This document shows, piece by piece, positions 1 through 9,609 of a stretch of 64,000 nt of DNA; the first letter of the stretch is position 1; each line of letters begins with the position of its first letter. A program made the translations under genes and the position numbers. The stretch lies in contig JAEOTA010000086.1 of assembly GCA_016840085.1 (NCBI GenBank), forward strand, positions 1 to 64,000, written 5' to 3'. This DNA comes from Promethearchaeota archaeon (GTDB lineage: Archaea; Asgardarchaeota; Lokiarchaeia; Sigyniarchaeales; SOKP01). The notes beneath the pieces were generated by a model. That model was not told where the DNA came from and made no database searches. It saw nothing but the letters and a program-made list of their open reading frames with translations.

Positions 1-127
<127 letters not shown>

Positions 128-211
128 CAATATTATTTTGAAAAAAGGATTTTTATAGGGAAGATCTTAATAAACTTTCTTCATTTCTTTTTTTTATAAG
201 ATTTTTTATAA

Positions 212-313
212 GGGCCTGTAGATCAGTGGAAGATCGCTTGACACATCACAAGCAATTTGCTTGATGCTAGTATTGCATTCAAGAGGTCACGGGTTCAATT
301 CCCGTCAGGTCCA
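212..313 (+). tRNA. tRNA-Ala(TGC) with an intron 5' of the anticodon loop
   Basis: The acceptor stem GGGCCTG (212-218) pairs with CAGGTCC (306-312) and includes G3:U70, the alanine identity pair; the discriminator is A313. The T-arm GGGTTCAATTCCC is intact. The anticodon stem is CTTGA (237-241) with TCAAG (279-283), but 37 bases separate the arms instead of 7. Reading T33-TGC-A-T at 273-278 gives anticodon TGC (274-276) and leaves an intron of about 30 bases near 243-272, close to position 32/33. The intron holds a CAAGCA/TGCTTG hairpin, as expected for a bulge-helix-bulge substrate. Intron ends could shift by a base or two. Mature length would be about 72. Confidence 0.9.
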
Positions 314-484
314 TATCAATATATTAAAATTTTTTAACCTAATCAGAGAAGCAATAACTTTCAGTTTATAAATAGTTTTAACCCTACAAAATAAAAAAAA
401 AATTTTATCAATATTTAATAATCTTGCTTGAATTTCTACTAAATGAGAAATTTTTTAATGCTTAATTAAATTTTGATAATTAGT

Positions 485-640
485 ATGAGATTAAATTATT
501 TTCTTATTTTAATTGTTCTTTCTCTGTTCCAGACTACATCAGAAGAGATTGAAATGTTTAACTTTATTTTAATATTCTTAGGAATTATTTTGTTAATTGT
601 AATTTTAATCTATATATTATTAACGTCAAAGCAAGAATAA
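485..640 (+). CDS. putative 51-residue membrane mini-protein
   Basis: An ATG-started frame of 51 codons lies in the spacer between tRNA-Ala and the convergent YchF gene. The product has two hydrophobic stretches, about residues 4-16 and 25-46, joined by a short polar segment (TTSEEIEM), and ends in a charged tail. It could be a signal peptide plus one membrane helix, or two helices. I recognise no family. Hydrophobic codons arise easily in AT-rich DNA, so this could be a chance frame; the well-formed hydrophobic/polar alternation and a stop 9 bases from the convergent neighbour favour a real gene only moderately. Confidence 0.35.
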   Translation: MRLNYFLILIVLSLFQTTSEEIEMFNFILIFLGIILLIVILIYILLTSKQE

Positions 641-648
641 AACTATCC

Positions 649-1866
649 TTATTTCTTTTTTGCGGTTGTTATTTTAATGATATCTTTATGTTTTAATTCA
701 TAATTCTCTCCTAAACGTTTTTTCGTCTTAGCATCAATTCCAAACATAAAGTTTTCAGCTAATTCACTATGAATCTTATCCCTAACAAAATCTCTTAGTA
801 AAGTTCCTTTTTCTACAAGGAAAACATCAGGTAAGACATTACCCCTATTATCTGAATACGCATTTATATCAGAAACGGGATAAACACATATATGATTAGT
901 AATATCAAATGAAGCATAATTTAGGGCTTTTTGAATCCCTGTACCATTATAAGGCAATAAAATTTTTTCCTTTATTTTCTTTAGCATATCTAATTCATTT
1001 TTTTCTATTTTCTGTTGTTCATTTATTTTAAAATCTGTAGTACCTGGAATGTAATTAATAATCTTTCTTTCGTGAAATTGTCTTAAAAAGTGTTCAGCTA
1101 AAGCACTGCACGGAATAATTGGTCCATTATATTTCTTTTTTAATTCCTCAAAGTTGTCTTCACTACTTTCTTTATCAATTTTATTTGCTATTATTAAAAT
1201 TGGTTTTGAAATTTCACGTAATGTTTTAGAAAAAGTTAGTATATCTTGATCTGACCAAGCTGATGGATTTTTACTATCTAAGTTTGAATTTTTTAAGGAC
1301 AATATTATTTGTTTTTTGTTAATTTTCATACCTGAAATCCTGTCATATAAAGCATCGACAACTTTTCTTTTCTCTGTTAATATCCCTTTTGTGAATTTAC
1401 TCCAATCTTCTCTTTCAATAATATCCTTAAACCACAAATTAATTTCATTTTCTAGAAATAAAATATCCTCATAGGGGTCATTTTTTCCCATTGCAATAAT
1501 ATTTCCAGATTTATCAAGTGATCCAGAAATATCAACAATATGCAAAAGCACATCAGCTTTAATTAAATCATTTAAAAACTTGTTCCCCAAACCTTTCCCC
1601 TTATGAGCATCTGGAACTAAACCAGCAACATCTAACAAATTTATGGGTATAAAACGAAATCCGTCTATGCATATAGAGTTTCTTGGGTTATCTTTAACAT
1701 TTAATGCTTTACAAACACAATTAGATTTTATATAAGCGACTCCTTTATTAGGATCAATTGTAGTAAAAGGCAGTTCGCTAACCTTAGCACTTGTTAAACA
1801 CGAAGCATTTAAAAAAGTTGTCTTTCCACTGCTGGGTTTTCCAACAATTCCAATAACTAATGTCAT
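649..1866 (-). CDS. YchF/Obg-family GTPase with C-terminal TGS domain
   Basis: A 405-residue translation-factor-like P-loop NTPase of the Obg/YchF group, archaeal type. Residues 9-17 form the P-loop (GKPSSGKTT), residues 79-85 the G3 motif (DVAGLVP), and NKID near 229 the G4 motif. The region after G3 (HKGKGLGNKFL) is characteristic of this family. The last 80 or so residues, ending in KHKDIIKITTAKKK, fit the TGS domain, which in these proteins contacts the ribosome. Length matches archaeal homologues. It lies convergent to the rRNA/tRNA region and just downstream of the HerA-like gene on the same strand, with a gap of about 30 bases. Nucleotide specificity (ATP or GTP) cannot be judged here. 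Confidence 0.92.
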   Translation of the reverse strand: MTLVIGIVGKPSSGKTTFLNASCLTSAKVSELPFTTIDPNKGVAYIKSNCVCKALNVKDNPRNSICIDGFRFIPINLLDVAGLVPDAHKGKGLGNKFLNDLIKADVLLHIVDISGSLDKSGNIIAMGKNDPYEDILFLENEINLWFKDIIEREDWSKFTKGILTEKRKVVDALYDRISGMKINKKQIILSLKNSNLDSKNPSAWSDQDILTFSKTLREISKPILIIANKIDKESSEDNFEELKKKYNGPIIPCSALAEHFLRQFHERKIINYIPGTTDFKINEQQKIEKNELDMLKKIKEKILLPYNGTGIQKALNYASFDITNHICVYPVSDINAYSDNRGNVLPDVFLVEKGTLLRDFVRDKIHSELAENFMFGIDAKTKKRLGENYELKHKDIIKITTAKKK

Positions 1867-1895
1867 CTCTATATTTAATTTTGATCTCCTAAAAT

Positions 1896-3668
1896 TTAAT
1901 CTTTTTTCTTTTCCAATTTATGGAGTTTATTAATGTAGGTTTTTAGATTTTCATAAGCTCTTTGTTCTAAATTAAAATTATTTTCTTGTTCTGTTATTCT
2001 ATTTAATAGACTTTGATTTGGAAGAGAAGAATTATTATCCTTTTTCTTAACTGAATTTATACGTGATGAAAACTTGTCCTTAATTTTTTTTTTTATAAAT
2101 TTACTGAAGCAATTTAATGTTCTCTTAATATTAAATTTTGAATTTGATTCAGATTTATTATTTTTCTTTTTTTGTAATACCTTTTTATTGTTATTATATA
2201 TTTCGGTAATAGACAATGATTCATGCTTAATATGTGGAATTTTTAATAAAAAAGGTTCCTTAATTGAATTAATTCTAATAATACATTGCCCCTCTTCTAA
2301 AACTGAAAGATAATTTTTATGTTCATTATCAAGATTTAATAATTCACACATGATCTCTTTTTCAATATGATTTTTAAAAGTTAACACAATTCCATTGTTA
2401 GCTAAAATATCCTTACTTATATCTGGACGAGTAGCGAGAGTAATTAAACATTCACCTGTACCTCTCTGCAATAAAGCAATATCCTCTAAATAAGTGGTTA
2501 ATTTGCTCTTTTTCCTCAAATCTTGAGGCGCAAAATATTGAGCATCCTCAATTATAGTAAGGTGGTTAATACCCTTAAAATTGTTAGGGTCTTTAGTTAG
2601 ATTTTGATCCCATAAATATTTTAGGATCATATTTAAGAAGAAAAAGGCATCCTCTTTTTCTCCCCCTAATCTGATAATTGAGCTTAAATCCAATATAATG
2701 TTTTTTTTAAATATCTCTATTATGTCGATTTTGGTGTTTATCCTAAATAGGACTTTTAATGGACCTTTTGAGAATCTCCTGATTCGATTTTTAATACTTA
2801 TTAGCGTTTGATTCAACATTGGAATTTCATCTTTATTTTCATGAAGATACTCTTCACAGATATGTGCAAATCCATTCCAACTTTGAAATTGCTTATTTCT
2901 ACACACTAAAGTTAATATATCAACCAAGACTTTTTCCATCTGGGGGCTAAACTCACTTGTCTCGTCTAAAAACTTCCCACTCTTTAAGATATCAAAAATT
3001 CTCTCAGCATGAATGATAGGATTAGTTCCTTTAGGATCAAATATATTGATTGAAAAATTCTCACCTGGCCAAAAAATCAATACATCATCAATTCTTTTCT
3101 GTAAAAAGTGATATTCTCCTTTAAATTCGACTAAAAAAAATGGGATTTTAAAGATCTTCTTAAAATTTATTAAAAAGTTCTGGAGAAAATTGCTTTTACC
3201 CGTACCTGTTGCTCCACAAATGAACATATGCTTTTCTAAATCCGTTATCGATAATTTAAATCGCTGTTTAATAGCTCTCCCTTTTAAAATTCTACCTATA
3301 AAAATATTACCTCTTTTAGAATTCACATGTGAAGGCCCTTCAAGGTTTATTATACATTCATCATTTTGAAAAAAAGTTATTATATAGATAATGAGTGAGC
3401 TCAAATAGAATAAATTTGAAAAATTATAAATAACCGTAGGAATAAGAACTTCATTATTGATATCCAAAAACAGATATGAATCATTAGAAATAAAAAAGGG
3501 TAAATTTAATATGAGAAATATTGTAGAAATTACAAAAATAAAATAAATCAACATTCTTGTTTTAATCAATTTATATCCTTTTTTCTTGCATATATAGAAA
3601 AGGATATTAACAAGAAACGATAAAAAGCTACACCCTAAGAAAATTAAAAAGAACTTCATTATACTCAA
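1896..3668 (-). CDS. membrane-anchored HerA/DUF87-like P-loop ATPase
   Basis: A 590-residue protein with three predicted membrane helices (about 5-26, 39-60, 83-101) followed by a cytoplasmic ATPase of the HerA/FtsK/VirD4 type. Walker A is GATGTGKSN at 152-160, just after a lysine-rich beta segment. Walker B-like LTIIEDAQYF lies near residue 370, followed by an arginine-rich RGTGECLITLATRPD region typical of DUF87 and HerA ATPases. The C-terminal 100 residues are lysine- and asparagine-rich and probably disordered. The membrane anchor distinguishes it from the soluble HerA DNA-repair helicase and resembles conjugation or secretion coupling ATPases. No NurA nuclease or pilus genes are adjacent, so its partner is unknown. 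Confidence 0.72.
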   Translation of the reverse strand: MSIMKFFLIFLGCSFLSFLVNILFYICKKKGYKLIKTRMLIYFIFVISTIFLILNLPFFISNDSYLFLDINNEVLIPTVIYNFSNLFYLSSLIIYIITFFQNDECIINLEGPSHVNSKRGNIFIGRILKGRAIKQRFKLSITDLEKHMFICGATGTGKSNFLQNFLINFKKIFKIPFFLVEFKGEYHFLQKRIDDVLIFWPGENFSINIFDPKGTNPIIHAERIFDILKSGKFLDETSEFSPQMEKVLVDILTLVCRNKQFQSWNGFAHICEEYLHENKDEIPMLNQTLISIKNRIRRFSKGPLKVLFRINTKIDIIEIFKKNIILDLSSIIRLGGEKEDAFFFLNMILKYLWDQNLTKDPNNFKGINHLTIIEDAQYFAPQDLRKKSKLTTYLEDIALLQRGTGECLITLATRPDISKDILANNGIVLTFKNHIEKEIMCELLNLDNEHKNYLSVLEEGQCIIRINSIKEPFLLKIPHIKHESLSITEIYNNNKKVLQKKKNNKSESNSKFNIKRTLNCFSKFIKKKIKDKFSSRINSVKKKDNNSSLPNQSLLNRITEQENNFNLEQRAYENLKTYINKLHKLEKKKD

Positions 3669-4044
3669 GGTTTTATCTCTTAATTGATTTATAATCTTAA
3701 AAACATCATGATTTTTACTTATTATGTAAATTCCTAATCTGGAAAAGGTATTGATTTGGTGTCTATCTTCTTTGTCTAAGAGTTATTGTGCAATAGTCTA
3801 ACCAAATACATTTTTCTACTTTCATCGTCATCTTAATCAAGTATATCTAATTTAAAATTAAGTTTATGTCAAAACTTTGGTAAATAATTAATGTTAAAAT
3901 AAAACCATCTGAATTTTTTGGCGGTTTTTCCCTTCCATAATGGTGTACACTTCGAACTGTAGTAATTCTTTCCTTTCATTTTACTTAGAGAGATTTACAA
4001 TTTATTCTTCCATGTTGAGTTAAAAAGATATGAGTTAGTTAATT
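3669..4044. other. intergenic region with no intact gene
   Basis: About 375 bases between two genes on the minus strand. It contains one recognisable element, a decayed coding fragment on the plus strand at 3966-4043 (listed separately). The rest is AT-rich, with scattered stops in all frames and no convincing promoter or RNA. Confidence 0.6.
3966..4043 (+). pseudogene. remnant of a paralogue of the 1215-residue protein
   Basis: In the frame starting at 3966 the translation reads FFPFILLREIYNLFFHVELK, then RYELVN. The intact gene at 5244-8891 contains FLPFILLREIYNLFIPIELK, then HYESVQ, in its N-terminal region. The DNA is also similar across about 75 bases (both contain TTCATTTTACTTAGAGA). 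A stop codon directly precedes the fragment and no start or continuation is visible. I read it as the remains of a second copy of the large gene, truncated by deletion about 1.3 kb upstream of the intact gene. Confidence 0.8.
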
Positions 4045-4914
4045 TTAACGATTTTTTTTAAAAAGTCTCACAAGGAATAAAGGATTAGCGTTACTATTTT
4101 CATTCTCAATTAAAGAGGGTTTGAATCCTATTTTTCTGCATAAATTAAAAAAGTAAGGAAGATTCAAACAAACCCATCTGAATGGAGCGCTGAAACATCC
4201 CTTATATTCAAAAGTGAAAACAATATGCCAATATTTTAAAGTTTGGACATGTTCCATTACGGTTAGTATTTGTCCTCCTTTGTTAAGCATTGCATACATT
4301 TTCTTAAGAAATCTTTTCAAACCATAGATACTACCAGCAATTCCTAGATCACACTCTATTAATGTAATTGTATCAAATTTTTTCTCCCATTTCACTCTAA
4401 AAATATCTCCCACATAACAATTTGATATATCTTGTTCATGAGCAATATTCACAATGTCTTTTGAGATGTCTATACCAAATACATTTCCTCTCTTACTGAG
4501 TTCTTTCATATAATATCCAGTACTGCATCCAATATCTAAGATCTCTCCATTAGCCAAATTAATTAATTTTTTTTCAACATAATCCAATTCATTGAAGCCT
4601 CTAAAATATCTACTAAGATCAACATTAAATTTGATTCCGTTGAACCGTATTTGTTTTACTCCTTCTACTTCTGATTTAAAATTACTGAACAATGGAAACA
4701 AACAATTTTGATGAATGTATAATTTTACTTCGTTATTTCCTTTCCAATAATCATATATCGCTTTAGCAAGAAGATTCATAGATCTTTCTTTAGGGCGATT
4801 CACAAAAAATTGCAAAAAGCGAAAGATGAAATTTATTAGATTAATTCGTTTCGAGAATTGCCTTAAGTATTTGTGTAGAGTATTGTAATATATATGCAAT
4901 TTGGAAACTCGCAT
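4045..4914 (-). CDS. class I SAM-dependent methyltransferase
   Basis: A 289-residue protein with a Rossmann methyltransferase core in its second half. Motif I is ILDIGCSTGYYMKEL at about residues 125-139, followed by the acidic strand end FGIDIS that binds the SAM ribose. A motif near VGDIF and the following TITLIECDLG fit motifs II and IV, and LKKMYAMLNKGGQIL is the usual helix and strand after motif IV. The first 110 residues are basic and match no domain I know. The substrate cannot be named; a small-molecule or lipid methyltransferase is more likely than an rRNA enzyme. The 3' end abuts the pseudogene fragment on the opposite strand. Confidence 0.8.
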   Translation of the reverse strand: MRVSKLHIYYNTLHKYLRQFSKRINLINFIFRFLQFFVNRPKERSMNLLAKAIYDYWKGNNEVKLYIHQNCLFPLFSNFKSEVEGVKQIRFNGIKFNVDLSRYFRGFNELDYVEKKLINLANGEILDIGCSTGYYMKELSKRGNVFGIDISKDIVNIAHEQDISNCYVGDIFRVKWEKKFDTITLIECDLGIAGSIYGLKRFLKKMYAMLNKGGQILTVMEHVQTLKYWHIVFTFEYKGCFSAPFRWVCLNLPYFFNLCRKIGFKPSLIENENSNANPLFLVRLFKKNR

Positions 4915-5243
4915 TTTTATTATTATTATTTAAATGTTTTTGTTAGTATTATCTAGAAGCAGTTATTTAAACTTCCAACAAGAAAAAATTTATTATGAAA
5001 ATATGTATATCTTTTATAAGATTAGTTTTAACATAAAGAAAATAAAAAAAGAAAGAAATAGGATATGCTCTTTTGAAGAACATATGAGTTAAGGGATTCC
5101 CCCATCACCATTGCGGAACATATAATTTTTTCTGTATATACTTATATAAAGTCCCCAAAAAATAAAAAAAACTCCTAAGTATAATTGAAAATTATACAAA
5201 AAATAAAAATAAAATAATATTTTCAAACAAAATTAATATAGTA
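4915..5243. other. divergent intergenic region
   Basis: About 330 bases between the divergent methyltransferase and the 1215-residue gene. I see one TATA-like promoter element (5141-5150) and otherwise AT-rich sequence. A less AT-rich patch around 5090-5120 shows no coding or RNA structure that I can support. Confidence 0.5.
5141..5150 (+). promoter_or_regulatory. TATA-like box for the 1215-residue gene
   Basis: CTTATATAAA resembles an archaeal TATA box. A start site 25-30 bases downstream would leave a leader of about 70 bases before the ATG at 5244. Only the motif is seen; use as a promoter is inferred. Confidence 0.45.
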
Positions 5244-8200
5244 ATGATAAATAAGCCTGATTTCAATCTTATAGGAAATATTTCAGAGGAAGATCTCCAA
5301 AAGAATTTGGAGGAAATAGTTGAAATTCTTTTTAACAATATCAAAGATTATTTAGATTTGGAACCATGTATTAAAAATTTTAAAATACAAATTATAAAAA
5401 GTAAATACATAAAAGATGAAGAAGAGGAGGGAATTTTCAATATTGGAGTTGATAGATCCACTCAAAATGATATTTTAATAATCTTAATATATGAAGAATA
5501 TACAAAATTCTTACCGTTCATTTTACTTAGAGAAATTTATAACTTATTTATCCCAATTGAGTTAAAACATTATGAATCAGTACAATTAGTAATCAATCAG
5601 ATATTAATGAGTGATCTTTCCAAACAAAAAATTATAAATCAATGGAGATCGCTTATTAGAGAAAATCTTGAACAAAATGACTCTTTATCCTTAGGATTTG
5701 ATCGGTTGAGTGATTTTGATCGTTTAGATTATTTCTTTAAAATTCAAGAAAGCAGAAAATCATACACTGCGACTCAATTTTTCTTTAAATACCTAAGAGA
5801 ACGTGCTTCTTTAATTAAAGATAGATCAGAGGATATTCACAATTTGTTTTATGATGAATTTTGGGAATATATATTGAAATCAATGATTAATGATGAACTC
5901 ACTGAAACAATTCGATGTCTTATAGATATATTTTATAATGTAAAGCATTATCGGAACCTTCTTAGTTATAAGAGATACTTTCAAGAATTTAAAGAAAAAG
6001 GTAAGCTATTAACAGATTTAAGTCTTAGAAAGTTTATAAAAAATATGGATTGGGTTAAAAACGAGAGTTACATAGCACCTTCTTATCAAATAAATCGTAA
6101 AACCTTTAATGTACATGTATTAATTGTATTTATGAAATTCAATCCCATATTGAATAAATCAAAAATCTACAAGATAATGGAACATTTTCCCTTTTTCACT
6201 ACGGTAAAAATTGCATCTAATACATTCGCTTTAGAACTTTCAGGTTTTATTATTATTCCTAATATATATTTTGAGGATTTTAAAAGATTTATTAAAAGAC
6301 TAAAACACAATGGATTCATCATTAAAATTCTATATTTGAATTATAATTTTCATAGTTATAGTTTAAACCTTAATTATTTTAGAACATATTCACAGAAGCA
6401 AAGATTATTAAATCCTAATCATCGCCAATATGACAAGAAATATGAAATTGGATTTAATATGAATTATGGGGATAATTTGTATCAAACAGATCTATCTCCT
6501 CTTGATTTTCTCATACTTGATAGAATACAAAATTTCTCAGCAAGTGGATTAGGATTTGAAAGAAGAGAAGAAACATTACACATTTTAAAGTCTGATTTAC
6601 TTAATACTATTATAACGCATCGCTCCATTATTAAAAACCTGAAAAACACATTGAAATTATTTCATTCATCAATAGCATTAAAAAATGAGTTATTACAATT
6701 AATAGAAGAGAATAAAAATTTCGGATTCTTTTCTATCAAATCAATACTTGAGGATATTTTAAAAATAATGAATATTTTGAACAACAAATATTCAAATTAT
6801 TTAGAGAAATCTAATTTCTCTCAACTTCAAGATCTAATAAATAATCGAAAAATCTCTAACTTAATTGAAGAAAATAATCTTTTAAAAAATAAATCGATAA
6901 AAAAGTTTGTTTATAAAGAACTTATTCCTTTATTCATGAAATCTAAAAGAAAAATTTACGAAATTCGTGAAAAATTTAGGAAGTTTTATGAAATCTTTAA
7001 TTCTTGTTATAACTTGAAATTGTTTGACTTAAATGCAATACAAGAAATTGTAAAGGATGAGTGTTTAGTAGATACAATTTATGAAAAAAAAGATGAAAAA
7101 TTTAAAAAAATTTATAAAAAATATAAACTCTACAAGATTACCAGTCAAGAAATTGATGAAATATTTGAAAGGTTCTTAAATCATCAACCTCCGATTATTC
7201 AACCAAATCTTATTAATACAATCGACACCAGCATATTTCGAAAAGATTTTTTTGAACTACTCTTGGATGACAGTGAAGAAAACCGTAAATTTCTAGAAGA
7301 ATTAATAATTTTTTTTCCTAAAGTGTTAATAGTGCATTCCAAAGACATTATTTCAAATAAAAAAATTCTTTATATAGAATTTTTCATTCCAGATTTGATA
7401 ATTAAAGAAAAAAAAGATCTTTATTCAACATTCTATAATTATTTTAATAAAAATATTATATTTGGGAAAAATTACATATGGAGCGGTTATACAACAGCAC
7501 TATCTAGCAAGAATTTTTATGATTTTGGTATAAATCAATTTTTTTATACAAAAGATCTTTTTGAGCAATTTTTTTTATATGTACAAAATGTTTTTGGTAA
7601 ACAATTTGATGTACTTCAAGAAAAGGGATATAAACAAAAAGAAAAATTTTGGGCTCATGAAAGAAATCTGTTGAATCTTGTTAAAAAGGCAAATATTCGT
7701 ATTTCAAGAGAAAATAAAGATTTCACCATAACTCCACTTAATAAATTACTAGACTTTCATTTAAGACTTGAAAAATCTTTATTAGATACAAAAGAATTTT
7801 CAGGAATTAAACGAGAATATTATTTTAAAAATTATATCAAATCGATAAAATTTATACCTGCATTTCAGAGATTGGGATTTGGTCAATACTTCTTTTATCT
7901 TTATTCAACTGATATGAATAAACTTGATTTTAAACTTCTCTTAATGAACACTTTTCAAAAAGTAAAATTCGATGCTTGTATTGATGATTCAAATTCTCTT
8001 TTTATAAATTATGTTATGCCCTATAATAAACCCAATCTTAAATATCTGAATTGGTTAACAAAATCAAAAAAAGTTATCCGTGAATACTGTGTATTTTTCA
8101 TTAAGAAAGTTTATCAGATTTGTCATTTTAATTATAATCTTAGCCTGGAAGGTTGGGAATATGATAAAAATAGATTTAAAAAATACATGCAAAATATACT

Positions 8201-8891
8201 TTTTAATCCTAATTATAATATTCAAATCCCCAAAATTAAAGAATTCAATTTATCGAGTAAACCAGTTTCTTCCTATTTTGGACCAGAATCTCCTGAATAC
8301 AAATCATTAACGCAAATATACAACTGGAAGTCAATTGACATAAAGTCATATCTAGCAACAACAAAATATTCAATTGTAAATCATATTACAAGCTTAATGA
8401 AGCAAAACTTAATCTTTCCATATTTATCTTTAAAGAACTTGGATCTTCATAACAAAATACACATAATTTTGCCAAATGTAAAACCAGATTTAAATAAAAC
8501 TCTTATAAAAATCTTTAGCTTTTTTAATTATGGATTTGTTTATGAAATTGAGGGTGAATATTTTATTTATGGCTTTCCTGAAGAAGTCAAGTTCGAAAAT
8601 GGATTGATGATTAAACTCTACTTGCCAAAATTTGAGCTTCATGAATTTATGCGGTTATTCGATTTATTATTTGAATATTTAGAGATTAAAGATTACTTAA
8701 TTTTAAATGATTTAATTGATGGTTATCAACTAGTAAAGTCAATTTATGGCAGTTTAGACTTTTTGAAAGAGTATAACCCTTTAAAGAATCTCATATGGAA
8801 TTCTAAAGATAAGCAATGGATGAATCATAAACTTTTTACTCAAAAATTTGAACCAATATATCCAGATTTATTGCCTAAGGAAGAATCTTAA
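5244..8891 (+). CDS. very large protein of unknown function, apparently Asgard-type multi-copy family
   Basis: A 1215-residue protein that I do not recognise. It has no signal peptide, no convincing membrane helix, no P-loop and no cysteine clusters. Several separated segments (about 295-375, 690-780, 870-950 and 1070-1150) share a pattern of a beta strand, a helix with aromatic residues, then two strands (VHVLIVFMKF, FIPAFQRLGFGQY, IHIILPNVK). This suggests repeated small alpha/beta modules such as ferredoxin-like folds, which is inference only. The middle third is lysine-rich and helical. A decayed copy of its N-terminal region lies 1.3 kb upstream, so the family has duplicated here. The gene is monocistronic; a small GTPase follows after 180 bases on the same strand. 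Confidence 0.75.
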   Translation: MINKPDFNLIGNISEEDLQKNLEEIVEILFNNIKDYLDLEPCIKNFKIQIIKSKYIKDEEEEGIFNIGVDRSTQNDILIILIYEEYTKFLPFILLREIYNLFIPIELKHYESVQLVINQILMSDLSKQKIINQWRSLIRENLEQNDSLSLGFDRLSDFDRLDYFFKIQESRKSYTATQFFFKYLRERASLIKDRSEDIHNLFYDEFWEYILKSMINDELTETIRCLIDIFYNVKHYRNLLSYKRYFQEFKEKGKLLTDLSLRKFIKNMDWVKNESYIAPSYQINRKTFNVHVLIVFMKFNPILNKSKIYKIMEHFPFFTTVKIASNTFALELSGFIIIPNIYFEDFKRFIKRLKHNGFIIKILYLNYNFHSYSLNLNYFRTYSQKQRLLNPNHRQYDKKYEIGFNMNYGDNLYQTDLSPLDFLILDRIQNFSASGLGFERREETLHILKSDLLNTIITHRSIIKNLKNTLKLFHSSIALKNELLQLIEENKNFGFFSIKSILEDILKIMNILNNKYSNYLEKSNFSQLQDLINNRKISNLIEENNLLKNKSIKKFVYKELIPLFMKSKRKIYEIREKFRKFYEIFNSCYNLKLFDLNAIQEIVKDECLVDTIYEKKDEKFKKIYKKYKLYKITSQEIDEIFERFLNHQPPIIQPNLINTIDTSIFRKDFFELLLDDSEENRKFLEELIIFFPKVLIVHSKDIISNKKILYIEFFIPDLIIKEKKDLYSTFYNYFNKNIIFGKNYIWSGYTTALSSKNFYDFGINQFFYTKDLFEQFFLYVQNVFGKQFDVLQEKGYKQKEKFWAHERNLLNLVKKANIRISRENKDFTITPLNKLLDFHLRLEKSLLDTKEFSGIKREYYFKNYIKSIKFIPAFQRLGFGQYFFYLYSTDMNKLDFKLLLMNTFQKVKFDACIDDSNSLFINYVMPYNKPNLKYLNWLTKSKKVIREYCVFFIKKVYQICHFNYNLSLEGWEYDKNRFKKYMQNILFNPNYNIQIPKIKEFNLSSKPVSSYFGPESPEYKSLTQIYNWKSIDIKSYLATTKYSIVNHITSLMKQNLIFPYLSLKNLDLHNKIHIILPNVKPDLNKTLIKIFSFFNYGFVYEIEGEYFIYGFPEEVKFENGLMIKLYLPKFELHEFMRLFDLLFEYLEIKDYLILNDLIDGYQLVKSIYGSLDFLKEYNPLKNLIWNSKDKQWMNHKLFTQKFEPIYPDLLPKEES

Positions 8892-9073
8892 AGTAATTTT
8901 AAATCTGGAATATTTAATTGGTTAAATACTTCAAATATTCACTTAAGAGGTCAATTTTACGTTTAAGTAAAATAATTAGAATCCTATTACTCAAAGTTTT
9001 TTTTGTTCTATTATTACGGAAATTAAATTTTATTGTAGTTTTTTAAATTCTAACCAAAATAGTTTATATTGAT

Positions 9074-9583
9074 ATGAAAAGAACAGTAAAAATCATTGTC
9101 TCTGGAGATGGAGGAGTGGGTAAAACCTCATTTCTTAATCGATTAATCCATGATAAATTCGATGTGAATAGTGAATTGACGAAAGGAGTTGATTTTTTCT
9201 CAAAAAATATTCAAATAAACGGATGTGAATATAATTTTGTAATGTGGGATTTTGCTGGCCAAAACCAATTTAAACGATTACTTTCTGATTTTGTTGATGG
9301 TTCACTCGCTGCATTTGTATTATTTGATTTATCGAGGTTCAAAACACTTGAAAATGTCGAAGAATGGATAAATAAGTTAAGTAATTATGGAAATATTCCA
9401 GCATTTATATTAGGCAATAAAAGTGATCAAATTAATCCTGATAACCATAAATATTATGATTATTATGTGTTAGAATTAACAAAAAAATATAATAATATTA
9501 TTGGTTATCTGAGGATCTCATCGAAGACAGGATATAATGTTAAAAAAGCGTTTGATGAGTTTATAGAGAAACTCTCAAATTAA
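9074..9583 (+). CDS. Ras/Rab-like small GTPase
   Basis: A 169-residue single-domain small GTPase. G1 is GDGGVGKT at 11-18, G2 threonine lies in ELTKGVDFF, G3 is DFAGQ at 59-63, G4 is NKSD at 115-118 and G5 is SSKTG near 150. The catalytic glutamine is present. It ends soon after the G domain, with no prenylation cysteines, so membrane attachment would need another mechanism. The closest eukaryotic relatives are Rab/Ras-like; Arf is less likely because there is no N-terminal amphipathic helix. It is the first of three GTPases of this superfamily in the window. The partner or pathway is not evident from its neighbours. Confidence 0.9.
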   Translation: MKRTVKIIVSGDGGVGKTSFLNRLIHDKFDVNSELTKGVDFFSKNIQINGCEYNFVMWDFAGQNQFKRLLSDFVDGSLAAFVLFDLSRFKTLENVEEWINKLSNYGNIPAFILGNKSDQINPDNHKYYDYYVLELTKKYNNIIGYLRISSKTGYNVKKAFDEFIEKLSN

Positions 9584-9609
9584 TGTTGGGATGAAAATAT
9601 TAATTATTT

